Part shown: positions 25,067 through 31,520 of the stretch, piece by piece
Layout: every line of letters starts with the position of its first letter
Position numbering within the stretch: position 1 is the stretch's first letter
Source of the DNA: Azophilus sp965215035
Lineage (GTDB): Bacteria > Pseudomonadota > Gammaproteobacteria > Pseudomonadales > Azotimanducaceae
Assembly (NCBI GenBank): GCA_965215035.1
Contig: OZ244040.1
Span: 744,001-808,000, forward strand
Reading direction: 5' to 3'
DNA: 64,000 nucleotides
Made by a program: the position numbers and the translations under genes
The notes under the pieces: generated by a model
What the model saw: only the letters and a program-made list of their open reading frames with translations
Databases searched by the model: none
What the model was told of the DNA's origin: nothing

Positions 25067-25936
25067 TCAGGGAGTGAGCGTCCGGGCAACACGAATCCCG
25101 AGGCTGTTGCTCCGGCGCTTGGAATCGAGCCTGATGCGGTAGGCGGAGCGGAGGGAAGACGGATAGCGGCCCCAGGAGCCGCCGCGCAACACCCGTCGCC
25201 CGCAGTCCCCGGACTCCCACGCACTCCCATCAGCAGGCGCCCCCCGATAGTCATCGTTCCAACAGTCCTCCACCCACTCCCATACGTTCCCGTGTACATC
25301 GTGCAACCCATATCCGTTCGCATCGAAACTGCCTACCGCGACCGTCTTTGCCCGATACAGCCCCTTGCGTCCAGGGCCATAGGGGTTACCTTTTCCATTA
25401 TAGTTCGCCTGCTCCGTCGATATCGTCTCACCCGTGTGAAATGGTGTCCTCGTCCCACCGCGCGCCACGTACTCCCATTCCGACTCGCTCAGCAATCGGT
25501 ACTCATAACCCGTCTCCTTCGACAGCCAACCCACATACGCCTTGGCGTCGTGCCAACCCACATGCATGACTGGTCGATTCCCTCGGCCCCATCCTGTATC
25601 GGGCGGGCGATATCCCCCGCAGCCACCTCCCGACACGCACGCATCCCATTCCGCGAACGTCACCTCATACACCCCCACCGCGAACGGACGCTCAATCCCT
25701 ACCCGATGCACCGGGCCTTCTTCATCGAATCGCCCCGCCTTCGACTCCGGGGAACCCATCATGAATTCGCCCGGCGGCACCACCACCATCTCTGGACACG
25801 CCGGGCAGTCACGGAACACGGTGCCGGGCTCCCACGCCGCCTTCGCTGCCGGCAACCTGTCCATGTCGGCCGATGCCGGAACAGCAGTCAGTGACACGAG
25901 CAAACCGGCAATGATCAAGCGGAAACGCATCTTCAT
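25067..25936 (-). CDS. FGE/SUMF-like (C-type-lectin fold) secreted protein
   Basis: 289 residues. The signal peptide ends near ASADMD (about 24). The FGE-sulfatase domain then runs MVVVPPGEFMMGSPESKAGRFDEEGP, GVYEVTFAEWDAC, NRPVMHVGWHDAKAYVGWLS, YRLLSESEWEYVARGG, GLHDVHGNVWEWVEDCW, and the C-terminal LRGGSW ... LRSA ... GIRVART. True formylglycine-generating enzymes modify sulfatases, but many secreted relatives serve as binding proteins, and this fold is a standard host for DGR variable regions at exactly this C-terminal position. GGAGGG lies 7 nt before the ATG. The SGNH gene starts 6 nt after the stop. Confidence 0.85.
   Translation of the reverse strand: MKMRFRLIIAGLLVSLTAVPASADMDRLPAAKAAWEPGTVFRDCPACPEMVVVPPGEFMMGSPESKAGRFDEEGPVHRVGIERPFAVGVYEVTFAEWDACVSGGGCGGYRPPDTGWGRGNRPVMHVGWHDAKAYVGWLSKETGYEYRLLSESEWEYVARGGTRTPFHTGETISTEQANYNGKGNPYGPGRKGLYRAKTVAVGSFDANGYGLHDVHGNVWEWVEDCWNDDYRGAPADGSAWESGDCGRRVLRGGSWGRYPSSLRSAYRIRLDSKRRSNSLGIRVARTLTP
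25073..25172 (-). other. Candidate hypervariable C-terminal segment of the FGE-like gene
   Basis: Between the conserved codons for RGGSW and G-I/F-RVART the sequence differs at most codons from the paralogous tail at 28010-28120. The DNA on both sides, and the internal CTCCGCTCCGCC, are identical. When one missing base in the other copy is allowed for, most differences are at first and second codon positions, with codons such as TAC/TTC, CGC/CAC, ATC/TTC, CGC/GGC and AAC/TAC. This resembles a DGR variable region. No template repeat is present in this window. Confidence 0.45.
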
Positions 25937-26079
25937 CGGTGGCCCTCCTTTGTCTTGGCTCCGAAATCAACTGGGCACGCCCAGCCTTCATCACCTTGCA
26001 GACCTGCTTGTTCGAGACCGCGACACCGCCGCGACGGGCGACGATTGAAGACGAAGCCGAAAGTGCGGTTGGAGCTCAG

Positions 26080-28129
26080 GGCGCGGTACTCCCTGGAGAC
26101 ATGGCTACAAGGTCCGACCCGGGGAGTCGGTGGTGGCGGCCCGCTCCGCGTCCGGTGCCCCGCCAGCGCCGAACGCGAACCCTTCGTGCCAGACCCGTCC
26201 CTCGCCGGCAATATACTGCCCCGTGCTGATGCGTACGATGTCGTAGCGAGGAAGCCGGGCGCTCGTGATGCATATGTCATCATCGAATATCAAGCCTTCG
26301 CCATAGAAATCAAAGTCCAGGTTGTCGAAACCATGCCGCCGGCGGGCAACGGGCAGGGCGTTCACGTCGGCCGGATGAACGTGCAGAAAGAACCTCGCCT
26401 CGGTGTCCTCCGGAGCGCAGGGGGCCTTGACATAGATCAGCCGGTCTTCGCCGAGATACAGATCGAAGGTGGAATGGGCAACCAGGCGGCCGTGTTCAAG
26501 TAACCGTGATATCTGTGATATCCAGGCCACCTCCCTTGCCAGATACTTGCTTCGAATGGCGGCCAGATCCCGGGGTTGCATCGACGTCGGTCTGGTCCAC
26601 TCTTCGGGAGGCATCCACGTCTGGAAGGTGGGCCTGCGAAGTTGCTCAAGAAGTCTGCCGATATCGGCCGAATCCCGCGGACGAGGCGACATCGGGGTGG
26701 TCGAATGGTTGCGGCGGCCCTCGTCCTGAAAGGCTGCGTAGTATCTGTGAAGCTGCCCAAGAAGTTCGTCCATGGAGCGCGCGGGAAGGTTCAATTCCCG
26801 CTCGAGAAGCCTGTGGAGGCATATGGCGGCGAGCATGTTTCCCTGTTCGTTCCAGTGGGGATCGTTGACGAACTTCCAGTCCGGTGCATAGCTGTATTCG
26901 GCGACCTGTTCGTTGAAGCACTCGAACAGGTTGACCCTGTCAATCTCCGGAGGAATCATTGCAGCAGCCATCCGGTCTTCCTCCGGCCTCGGCAGGATGG
27001 CGACGACAAATCGTCCGCCCCGCTCCTGCACCCTTTGTTGCCAAGTGCGAAGCAGGGATTGAAAAACGACGACGATGTCCTTTGCGAGTTCGGACTCCGC
27101 CTCCCCGTCGACAACGTCGGCCTGGAGTGCCATGGCCTCGGTGCCCCTGAGCCTCTCCTTGAACCTCTCCTTGAGGAGTTCGAAATTGATGTCCCCGCTC
27201 GCTTCGAGAACTTTGTCGACCACATCTTCAGTTTTTCCCTTGGCCAGACTCGCGAGTCGTCTCGTCCCGTCGATGGCGAGGTATGTCATGTGGAGCCTGG
27301 ACAGCAGCGAGACCCACGGAGACCGCTCAATGGCGGGGTTTCGTGTCAACGCTCCGGTTTCGTCCAGATGAAACAGTCCGTTTTCGTAGATGCCCCTCGG
27401 ATCGTTCAAACAGAACACGTACAACACCAGGTCGAGATCCGATGCATACCGGAAATCTTCGTAGTGAAGGAGCAACTGGCCGGTACCGTAGCCAGCCGTC
27501 CCAAGATTCAGAATGTTGATTCTATCCTGTGCTTCGTTGTCGCGGGAGGGAAAGGTCAATAGATGATCCAGCACTTCGGTGAACGAATACGGGCTGGGCA
27601 AATATCGGTTTTCGGTAAAGGAGTCGCCGAAAACGCCTATGTTGACGGCGTCCGCGAGGTCGTCCTCGCTGAAGTCCCGATGCTGCCTCAGGGCCAGGTT
27701 GTTGTGGATGACGGCGTGACGCACGCCGGTGTCGGGATGCCGACCGTGCCACGTCGAATGCGCCCGCCGCGCAAAGATGCGCCGGCGGTCGAGGTCGTAC
27801 AAGGATTCGGCGGCGTGCTCGTAAACCGGATGGAAAAGGCGCAGGTACCCCTCGCCGGCGGCGAGGCACACCAGGAGCGACGCCAGTACCAGGGAGAGGT
27901 TGACGGCCGCCGTTCGGGCGAGCGCCCATGGGCCCGGACGCATCAGCCGTGATCCTCCCGCCATCGCACTGCGCCTCTCAACCCCACGAGGTAATGACAT
28001 GAAGACTCAGGGAGTGGGCGTCCGGGCAACACGGAATCCGACAATGTAGAGCCGGCCTCCGGAAACAAACCGAAGTGGAAGGCGGAGCGGAGGCTCCGCG
28101 GAACGTCGCTCCAGGAGCCGCCGCGCAAC
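26080..28129. repeat. Tandem duplication, copy 2
   Basis: Matches 23143-25190 as described there. It begins 144 bp upstream of the intact FGE gene and ends in the FGE remnant just beside the 3' end of the next SDR gene. The order on the minus strand is FGE remnant - SGNH copy 2 - FGE - SGNH copy 1, as expected if a two-gene FGE-SGNH unit was duplicated and the distal FGE gene then lost. Confidence 0.9.
26105..28000 (-). CDS. Membrane-anchored SGNH-hydrolase-like protein, copy 2
   Basis: 631 residues. About 92% of residues equal copy 1 by my count. Ser127 (GVFGDSFTEN) and DPHWNEQGN are intact, so both copies should be functional. The differences are not spread evenly. About 20 lie in one 45-residue stretch (about 249-290, copy 2: LASLAKGKTEDVV ... 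ELLKERFKERLRG), which looks like an exchanged segment. The same start ambiguity applies (ATG 28000 or Met20 with GGGAGG). The FGE gene that would normally precede it is reduced to a remnant, so its promoter is unclear. Confidence 0.75.
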   Translation of the reverse strand: MSLPRGVERRSAMAGGSRLMRPGPWALARTAAVNLSLVLASLLVCLAAGEGYLRLFHPVYEHAAESLYDLDRRRIFARRAHSTWHGRHPDTGVRHAVIHNNLALRQHRDFSEDDLADAVNIGVFGDSFTENRYLPSPYSFTEVLDHLLTFPSRDNEAQDRINILNLGTAGYGTGQLLLHYEDFRYASDLDLVLYVFCLNDPRGIYENGLFHLDETGALTRNPAIERSPWVSLLSRLHMTYLAIDGTRRLASLAKGKTEDVVDKVLEASGDINFELLKERFKERLRGTEAMALQADVVDGEAESELAKDIVVVFQSLLRTWQQRVQERGGRFVVAILPRPEEDRMAAAMIPPEIDRVNLFECFNEQVAEYSYAPDWKFVNDPHWNEQGNMLAAICLHRLLERELNLPARSMDELLGQLHRYYAAFQDEGRRNHSTTPMSPRPRDSADIGRLLEQLRRPTFQTWMPPEEWTRPTSMQPRDLAAIRSKYLAREVAWISQISRLLEHGRLVAHSTFDLYLGEDRLIYVKAPCAPEDTEARFFLHVHPADVNALPVARRRHGFDNLDFDFYGEGLIFDDDICITSARLPRYDIVRISTGQYIAGEGRVWHEGFAFGAGGAPDAERAATTDSPGRTL

Positions 28130-28135
28130 GTCCCG
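28007..28135 (-). pseudogene. Frameshifted C-terminal remnant of a second FGE/SUMF-like gene
   Basis: Read on the minus strand it gives LRGGSWSDVPRSLRSAFHF. After the loss of one base it resumes in the next frame as RLYIVGFRVARTPTP and a stop (TGA, 28009-28007). This aligns with the last ~43 residues of the intact FGE-like protein. Everything N-terminal of RGGSW is missing, replaced by the 3' end of the SDR gene. The variable segment differs strongly from that of the intact copy although the flanking SGNH genes are near identical. Confidence 0.8.
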
Positions 28136-28152
28136 CGCTTAAGCCGCAGCCA

Positions 28153-28929
28153 TTAGGCATTTCTGATCGTCAGCCCGCCATCGACCGGCAGTGCCACGCC
28201 AGTGATGTAGCCCGCTGCCGGCAGCACTAGGCTGAGGGTAGCGTGAGCGACCTCCTCCGGGTCGGCGTAGCGCTTTAGCGCCACCCGGCGGCGCGCGAAC
28301 TCGCGCTTGTCGGCCTCGGGAATCGCCTGGGTCATTCCCGTGCGTATCGGCCCCGGGCAGATGCAATTGACGGTAATGCCCTCGCCCCCCAATTCCACGG
28401 CAAGTGACCGGGTAAGGCCGATCACACCGGTTTTGGCCGCGGTGTAGGGGCTCTGGTGCCGGGTCGCGCCAAGCCCCTCGGTGGAGGCGATGTTGACGAT
28501 GCGTGGGTGTTCGGCCCGCCGCAGATGGGTTAGCGCCGCTCGAATGGTACGGGTGTGCGCGGTCAACAGCACCGCCAGCGAGATATCCCAGGCGGCCGCG
28601 TAGTCCTCGCCGTCGATTGGCGTCGGCACAGAGATGCCGGCATTGTTGACGAGAATATCGATACCGCCGAAATGGGCGGCTATGGCCGCGAACACCGTCT
28701 CTATGGCATCGCCGTCGGCGAGGTCGAGGGTCCAGCCACGCACCGGCCTGCCGGCGGCTTGTATCTCCCGAACGACGCGCCCGAGCCGTTCGCTGTCGAT
28801 GTCGATGGCCGCCACCAGGGCACCCTCATCGGCGAACAGTTTTGCCGTTGCCTCTCCCATGCCGCTTGCCGCGCCGGTCACAATGGCCACCTTGCCCGTA
28901 ATCGACCGGCTTAAGCCGCTCAATGCCAT
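28153..28929 (-). CDS. SDR-family oxidoreductase
   Basis: 258 residues. VTGAASGMGEATAKLFADEG (cofactor loop), DIDSERL (acidic residue after beta2, so NAD(H) preferred), ILVNNAGISVPTP, NIASTEGLGA with the catalytic Ser, and Y-x-x-x-K in SPYTAAKTGV. The C-terminus GYITGVALPVDGGLTIRNA is standard for FabG-like SDRs. Substrate unknown. GGGAGT and AAGG precede the ATG. The gene ends at the boundary of the duplicated accessory block. Confidence 0.9.
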   Translation of the reverse strand: MALSGLSRSITGKVAIVTGAASGMGEATAKLFADEGALVAAIDIDSERLGRVVREIQAAGRPVRGWTLDLADGDAIETVFAAIAAHFGGIDILVNNAGISVPTPIDGEDYAAAWDISLAVLLTAHTRTIRAALTHLRRAEHPRIVNIASTEGLGATRHQSPYTAAKTGVIGLTRSLAVELGGEGITVNCICPGPIRTGMTQAIPEADKREFARRRVALKRYADPEEVAHATLSLVLPAAGYITGVALPVDGGLTIRNA

Positions 28930-29021
28930 CCTTATACTCCCGACCCTGTGGGTATGGGCATTGTATCAATCGACAAGGGAAACTCCGAGCAAGCCCTCCC
29001 CCGCCCAACGACTCCCATTGT

Positions 29022-29137
29022 GGCTTTCAACCCCTACCGGCAAGGGTTTGCCGGTGGATTTGCCCGAATTAAGCCGGAAATGCGGGGTGCTACGCACCGA
29101 ACAGCACCGTTGGACGCCAAAATGAGAATGGCCGATG
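29022..29137 (+). repeat. Dispersed ~120-bp repeat, copy B
   Basis: Aligns with 17000-16880 (minus). This copy contains a perfect CCGGCAA ... TTGCCGG hairpin that copy A lacks. It lies about 90 bp before the tRNA-Lys promoter. Whether it is a decayed coding region, an RNA or a mobile remnant cannot be told from two copies. Confidence 0.6.
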
Positions 29138-29228
29138 CGCGCCTCGTGCAGAGTCGCAAGATAGTAATGCGATTGTTACTTTACCAGCAAAATCAAGTAC
29201 ATATGGTAGCTGATCTTGGTTGCACGTC

Positions 29229-29257
29229 TTGTGCGGCCCTTGGGCGATGCTTATAAT
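29229..29257 (+). promoter_or_regulatory. Sigma-70 promoter of tRNA-Lys
   Basis: A perfect -10 TATAAT at 29252-29257 lies 12 bp before the mature tRNA 5' end. TTGTGC at 29229-29234, 17 bp upstream, is a partial -35. Between them the sequence is GC-rich, and a GC discriminator (GCTCGCCC) follows, as is usual for stringently controlled stable RNA. Confidence 0.6.
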
Positions 29258-29269
29258 GCTCGCCCGTGT

Positions 29270-29345
29270 GGGTCGTTAGCTCAGTTGGTAGAGCACCGGG
29301 CTTTTAACCCGTTGGTCCTGGGTTCGAGCCCCAGACGACCCACCA
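29270..29345 (+). tRNA. tRNA-Lys (anticodon TTT)
   Basis: 76 nt with CCA encoded. The acceptor stem GGGTCGT pairs with ACGACCC. The D-arm has AGCTCAGTTGGTAGAGC, the anticodon loop CTTTTAA gives anticodon TTT, and the T-arm is CTGGGTTCGAGCCCCAG. It decodes AAA/AAG. It stands alone, and no integrase or attachment duplication is seen next to it. Confidence 0.97.
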
Positions 29346-29430
29346 ATACCAGCCGGCGTCGCCACGGCACAGGTCTTCGCATCCAACACCCCAGGGTGCC
29401 CCAGACGCGGTGCCTACTGCGGCGGGCGGG

Positions 29431-30222
29431 CTATTCCTGTTCCGGCCTATAGGCCCGCGCCAGCCCCGCCGCCGGACTGTCGGGGTATTCGGCAATGACC
29501 CGGTCGAGGTATTCCTGCGCCCGCTCCCCGTCATCTAGGCGAAAATGGACCACACCCAATTTGAACAACGTATCGGCCACCTTGCCATGTTCCGGGTACA
29601 ACGCCAGCACCTGTGCGAACGACTGCCGCGCCCGTTCCACCTCGTCCATGGCCAGATACAGTTCCCCCAGCCAGTAGAAGGCGTTGGGCGTGTATTGACC
29701 ACTGGGATAGTCGGTGATCAGCCGGTTGAACGCCTCAGTCGATTCCTCGAACCGGCGGCCCTGCATGAGGTTGAAGGCGTTGGTGTAGGCATCCCGCTCG
29801 GGCGGGGCGGTGCCGCCGGGCGACGGCGGCGGAGGGCTTGTTCGCGACGCCCCCGCCGTGGCGGGCGCTTCGTTGCGCAGCGCGGCTAAGCGCTGGTCAA
29901 GATCGATATACTGTTCCTGCTGCTGCCTGGTTAGGCGTTGCAGCCGAAACGCCTGCTCTTCGACCGTGCCGCGCAGTTCCCGCACTTCCTGCTCAAGGAC
30001 TTGCAGGCGGTGGAAAAGCTCGCCGAGCTGTGCCGAATCGTCCCGGCCGCCCAAGGCCACGGATTCCTTAACCGGAACCTGCGCGCTCGCCGCCGCGGCC
30101 GCAAAGGCCAGCAACACCAGAAACCCGACCCGACCGGGACGCCGCGGCGGCGGGCAGCCGACCCGCGGCGCAAAGGCTGGTTCCAGTGCTCTCGCCTGGA
30201 ACAAAATTCTGCTTCTTTTCAT
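29431..30222 (-). CDS. cpoB: Cell division coordinator CpoB (YbgF)
   Basis: 263 residues. The signal-like hydrophobic stretch (VGFLVLLAFAAAAASAQ, about 32-48) is preceded by an unusually long basic/Pro-rich N-region. A coiled-coil trimerisation helix follows (QLGELFHRLQVLEQEVREL ... LTRQQQEQYIDLDQRL), then a Pro-rich linker and a TPR domain (NAFNLMQGRRFEESTEAFNRL, onward). CpoB couples peptidoglycan synthesis and Tol-Pal driven outer-membrane constriction. It normally follows pal directly; here about 690 bp with two small genes intervene, and the start lies at the end of an 8-bp tandem repeat. Confidence 0.9.
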   Translation of the reverse strand: MKRSRILFQARALEPAFAPRVGCPPPRRPGRVGFLVLLAFAAAAASAQVPVKESVALGGRDDSAQLGELFHRLQVLEQEVRELRGTVEEQAFRLQRLTRQQQEQYIDLDQRLAALRNEAPATAGASRTSPPPPSPGGTAPPERDAYTNAFNLMQGRRFEESTEAFNRLITDYPSGQYTPNAFYWLGELYLAMDEVERARQSFAQVLALYPEHGKVADTLFKLGVVHFRLDDGERAQEYLDRVIAEYPDSPAAGLARAYRPEQE

Positions 30223-30252
30223 CGGCTCATCGGCTCATCGGCTCATCGGCTC
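30220..30252 (-). repeat. 4x 8-bp tandem repeat forming micro-ORFs at the cpoB start
   Basis: On the coding strand GAGCCGAT is repeated four times and the last AT begins the cpoB ATG. Each internal ATG opens ATG AGC CGA TGA (Met-Ser-Arg-stop), and each TGA overlaps the next ATG as ATGA. Three 3-codon ORFs therefore run one into the next and the last overlaps the cpoB ATG. The repeat replaces the usual ribosome-site region; only GAAGAG before the first ATG looks Shine-Dalgarno-like. Confidence 0.8.
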
Positions 30253-30286
30253 TTCAGCGGCGTCCGGGCGAGGGCGATGCACCCAC

Positions 30287-30493
30287 TCATGCCGAGCCGG
30301 CGTGCGCCCCGATCAGATGGGGCGCGTCGGCGGCGGGCCGTCCGCCGAGGGCCGCGTCCAGTCGCTCTAGGGCAACCCGGCAGGCACGTATGATCGCGGA
30401 GACGACCGACGCGGCCAGCTCCATCGCGGCTGCGGTCAGGCCGGAGAGGGGCCCTGGCGCGCCCGCGGGGCTGGTGGCGGGAACGGCGGACAT
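30287..30493 (-). CDS. Small hypothetical protein, second of a pair
   Basis: 68 residues from ATG 30493, which follows the stop of the upstream small gene by 12 nt and has GGAG about 6 nt upstream. Pro/Ala-rich N-terminus, then an amphipathic or weakly hydrophobic stretch (AAAMELAASVVSAIIRACRVALERL, about 21-45). I do not recognise it. The spacing and ribosome site support a real coupled gene pair, inserted between pal and cpoB. Confidence 0.5.
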   Translation of the reverse strand: MSAVPATSPAGAPGPLSGLTAAAMELAASVVSAIIRACRVALERLDAALGGRPAADAPHLIGAHAGSA

Positions 30494-30504
30494 GGCGTTC
30501 TCCG

Positions 30505-30750
30505 TCAGTCGGCAGCCGGGGCGGTGCGGGCGATGAGGGTTTCGAGCGCGCGCATCGCCTCGGCGTGGCGCTGGTCGTTGGCCCTCGCGGCCTCGGCGTG
30601 GCGCTGGTCGTTGGCCCTCGCGGCCTCGGCGCGGGCGGCGGCGCGCTCGTCGCTCGACCGGTTCATGGCGCGGATGCCGATCCACAGGATGCCTATCTGC
30701 CCGAGTCCGATGCCGAGGCTGATGGCTAGGGAGGCGATTTCGTAGGCCAT
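30505..30750 (-). CDS. Small membrane plus coiled-coil protein, first of a pair
   Basis: 81 residues. One N-terminal membrane helix (ASLAISLGIGLGQIGILWIGI, about 5-25) leads into a charged helix with an internal tandem repeat (RANDQRHAEAA / RANDQRHAEAM, about 45-66) and ends ALETLIARTAPAAD. The heptad-like Ala/Arg/Glu pattern suggests a coiled coil on the cytoplasmic side. Small proteins of this build occur in uncultured gammaproteobacteria, but I know no function. It may act with the 68-residue partner downstream. Confidence 0.55.
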   Translation of the reverse strand: MAYEIASLAISLGIGLGQIGILWIGIRAMNRSSDERAAARAEAARANDQRHAEAARANDQRHAEAMRALETLIARTAPAAD

Positions 30751-30911
30751 GCGGGCGTCCGTGTTGGCTTCCGATAACAGAATTTATCGGAAGTTATCTA
30801 GGGTCTGTCAACTGGTTTGCGCATGATCGTTTCTAGCCCAAACACATTTGGTACACCCCTGGCGGTGGGTGACCGGGAGAGCGGCGCCGAGGCCGGGGAA
30901 CCCCCGTCCTG

Positions 30912-31448
30912 CTAGCGATAGATCATCACGGCGCGGCGATTGCGCGCCCAGGCGTCCTCGCCCTGTCCCGGGTCGTCCGGCCGCTCCTCACCGTAGCTGA
31001 CGGTCTCGATGCGTGACCCCGCAATGCCGGCGGCGGCAAGGAAGCTGCGCACCGCGTCCGCGCGCCGCTCGCCAAGCGCTAGATTGTATTCTCGGGTACC
31101 CCGTTCGTCGCAGTGGCCCTCAATCACCACCCGACGATCCGGGTTGTCCCGCAATACCTCGGCGTGGAGCTGCAACGCCTCGAGATCCGCCGCGCTGATG
31201 ACGGAACGGTCGAACTCAAAGTAGAAGACCCGCTCCAACAACCGGGACGTACCCGGATAGAAGGGTTCAATATTGTCGTTGAACGCCGGGGGCGGTGGCG
31301 GCGGTGGCGGCGGCGCCGAAAGCTGATCGGTAACAGGCTCCGGTTCGGGCGCGGGTGCCTGCTCCGGGGTTTGGGTCTTACCTGCGCAACCGGCGATCAC
31401 CAAGCTTGCAAGCAACAGAGCCAAGAATTCGTAAGACCGCTGCAACAT
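30912..31448 (-). CDS. pal: Peptidoglycan-associated lipoprotein Pal
   Basis: 178 residues. The lipobox LVIAGC (Cys about 21) is followed by a Pro/Glu-rich tether with an uninterrupted run of nine prolines, then the OmpA-like peptidoglycan-binding domain: VFYFEFDRSVIS, VIEGHCDERGTREYNLALGERRADAV, VSYGEERP. Pal binds peptidoglycan and TolB and is pulled by TolA during constriction. GGAGAAACAG precedes the ATG. It lies directly after tolB (72 bp). Confidence 0.96.
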   Translation of the reverse strand: MLQRSYEFLALLLASLVIAGCAGKTQTPEQAPAPEPEPVTDQLSAPPPPPPPPPAFNDNIEPFYPGTSRLLERVFYFEFDRSVISAADLEALQLHAEVLRDNPDRRVVIEGHCDERGTREYNLALGERRADAVRSFLAAAGIAGSRIETVSYGEERPDDPGQGEDAWARNRRAVMIYR

Positions 31449-31520
31449 CTGTTTCTCCTATGCGTTCTTGCTGTTCTGTTATGGCGGGATGCCAACTTCG
31501 GTTTCCCGTTTCGACCGGTC

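Larger units (their letters stand above)
23143..25190. repeat. Tandem duplication, copy 1 (SGNH gene plus FGE tail)
   Basis: From GGCGCGGTACTCCC at 23143 to GCCGCCGCGCAAC at 25190 the sequence is matched by 26080-28129, offset 2937-2939 bp. Outside these limits the two flanks are unrelated. The copies are nearly collinear: one extra codon in the copy-2 SGNH gene and one missing base in the copy-2 FGE tail. Confidence 0.9.
28930..29269. other. Intergenic: dispersed repeat copy B and tRNA promoter
   Basis: 340 bp between the divergent SDR gene and tRNA-Lys. It holds the second copy of the ~120-bp dispersed repeat (29022-29137) and then the tRNA promoter. No coding gene is evident. Confidence 0.5.

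Noticed and set aside
25067..25936. True sulfatase-activating formylglycine-generating enzyme
   Set aside because: It has a signal peptide and an SGNH partner, and no sulfatase gene is in the window; family resemblance alone does not support the catalytic role.
29270..29345. tRNA-Lys as an integration site
   Set aside because: No repeated 3' tRNA end, integrase or island genes are found next to it.
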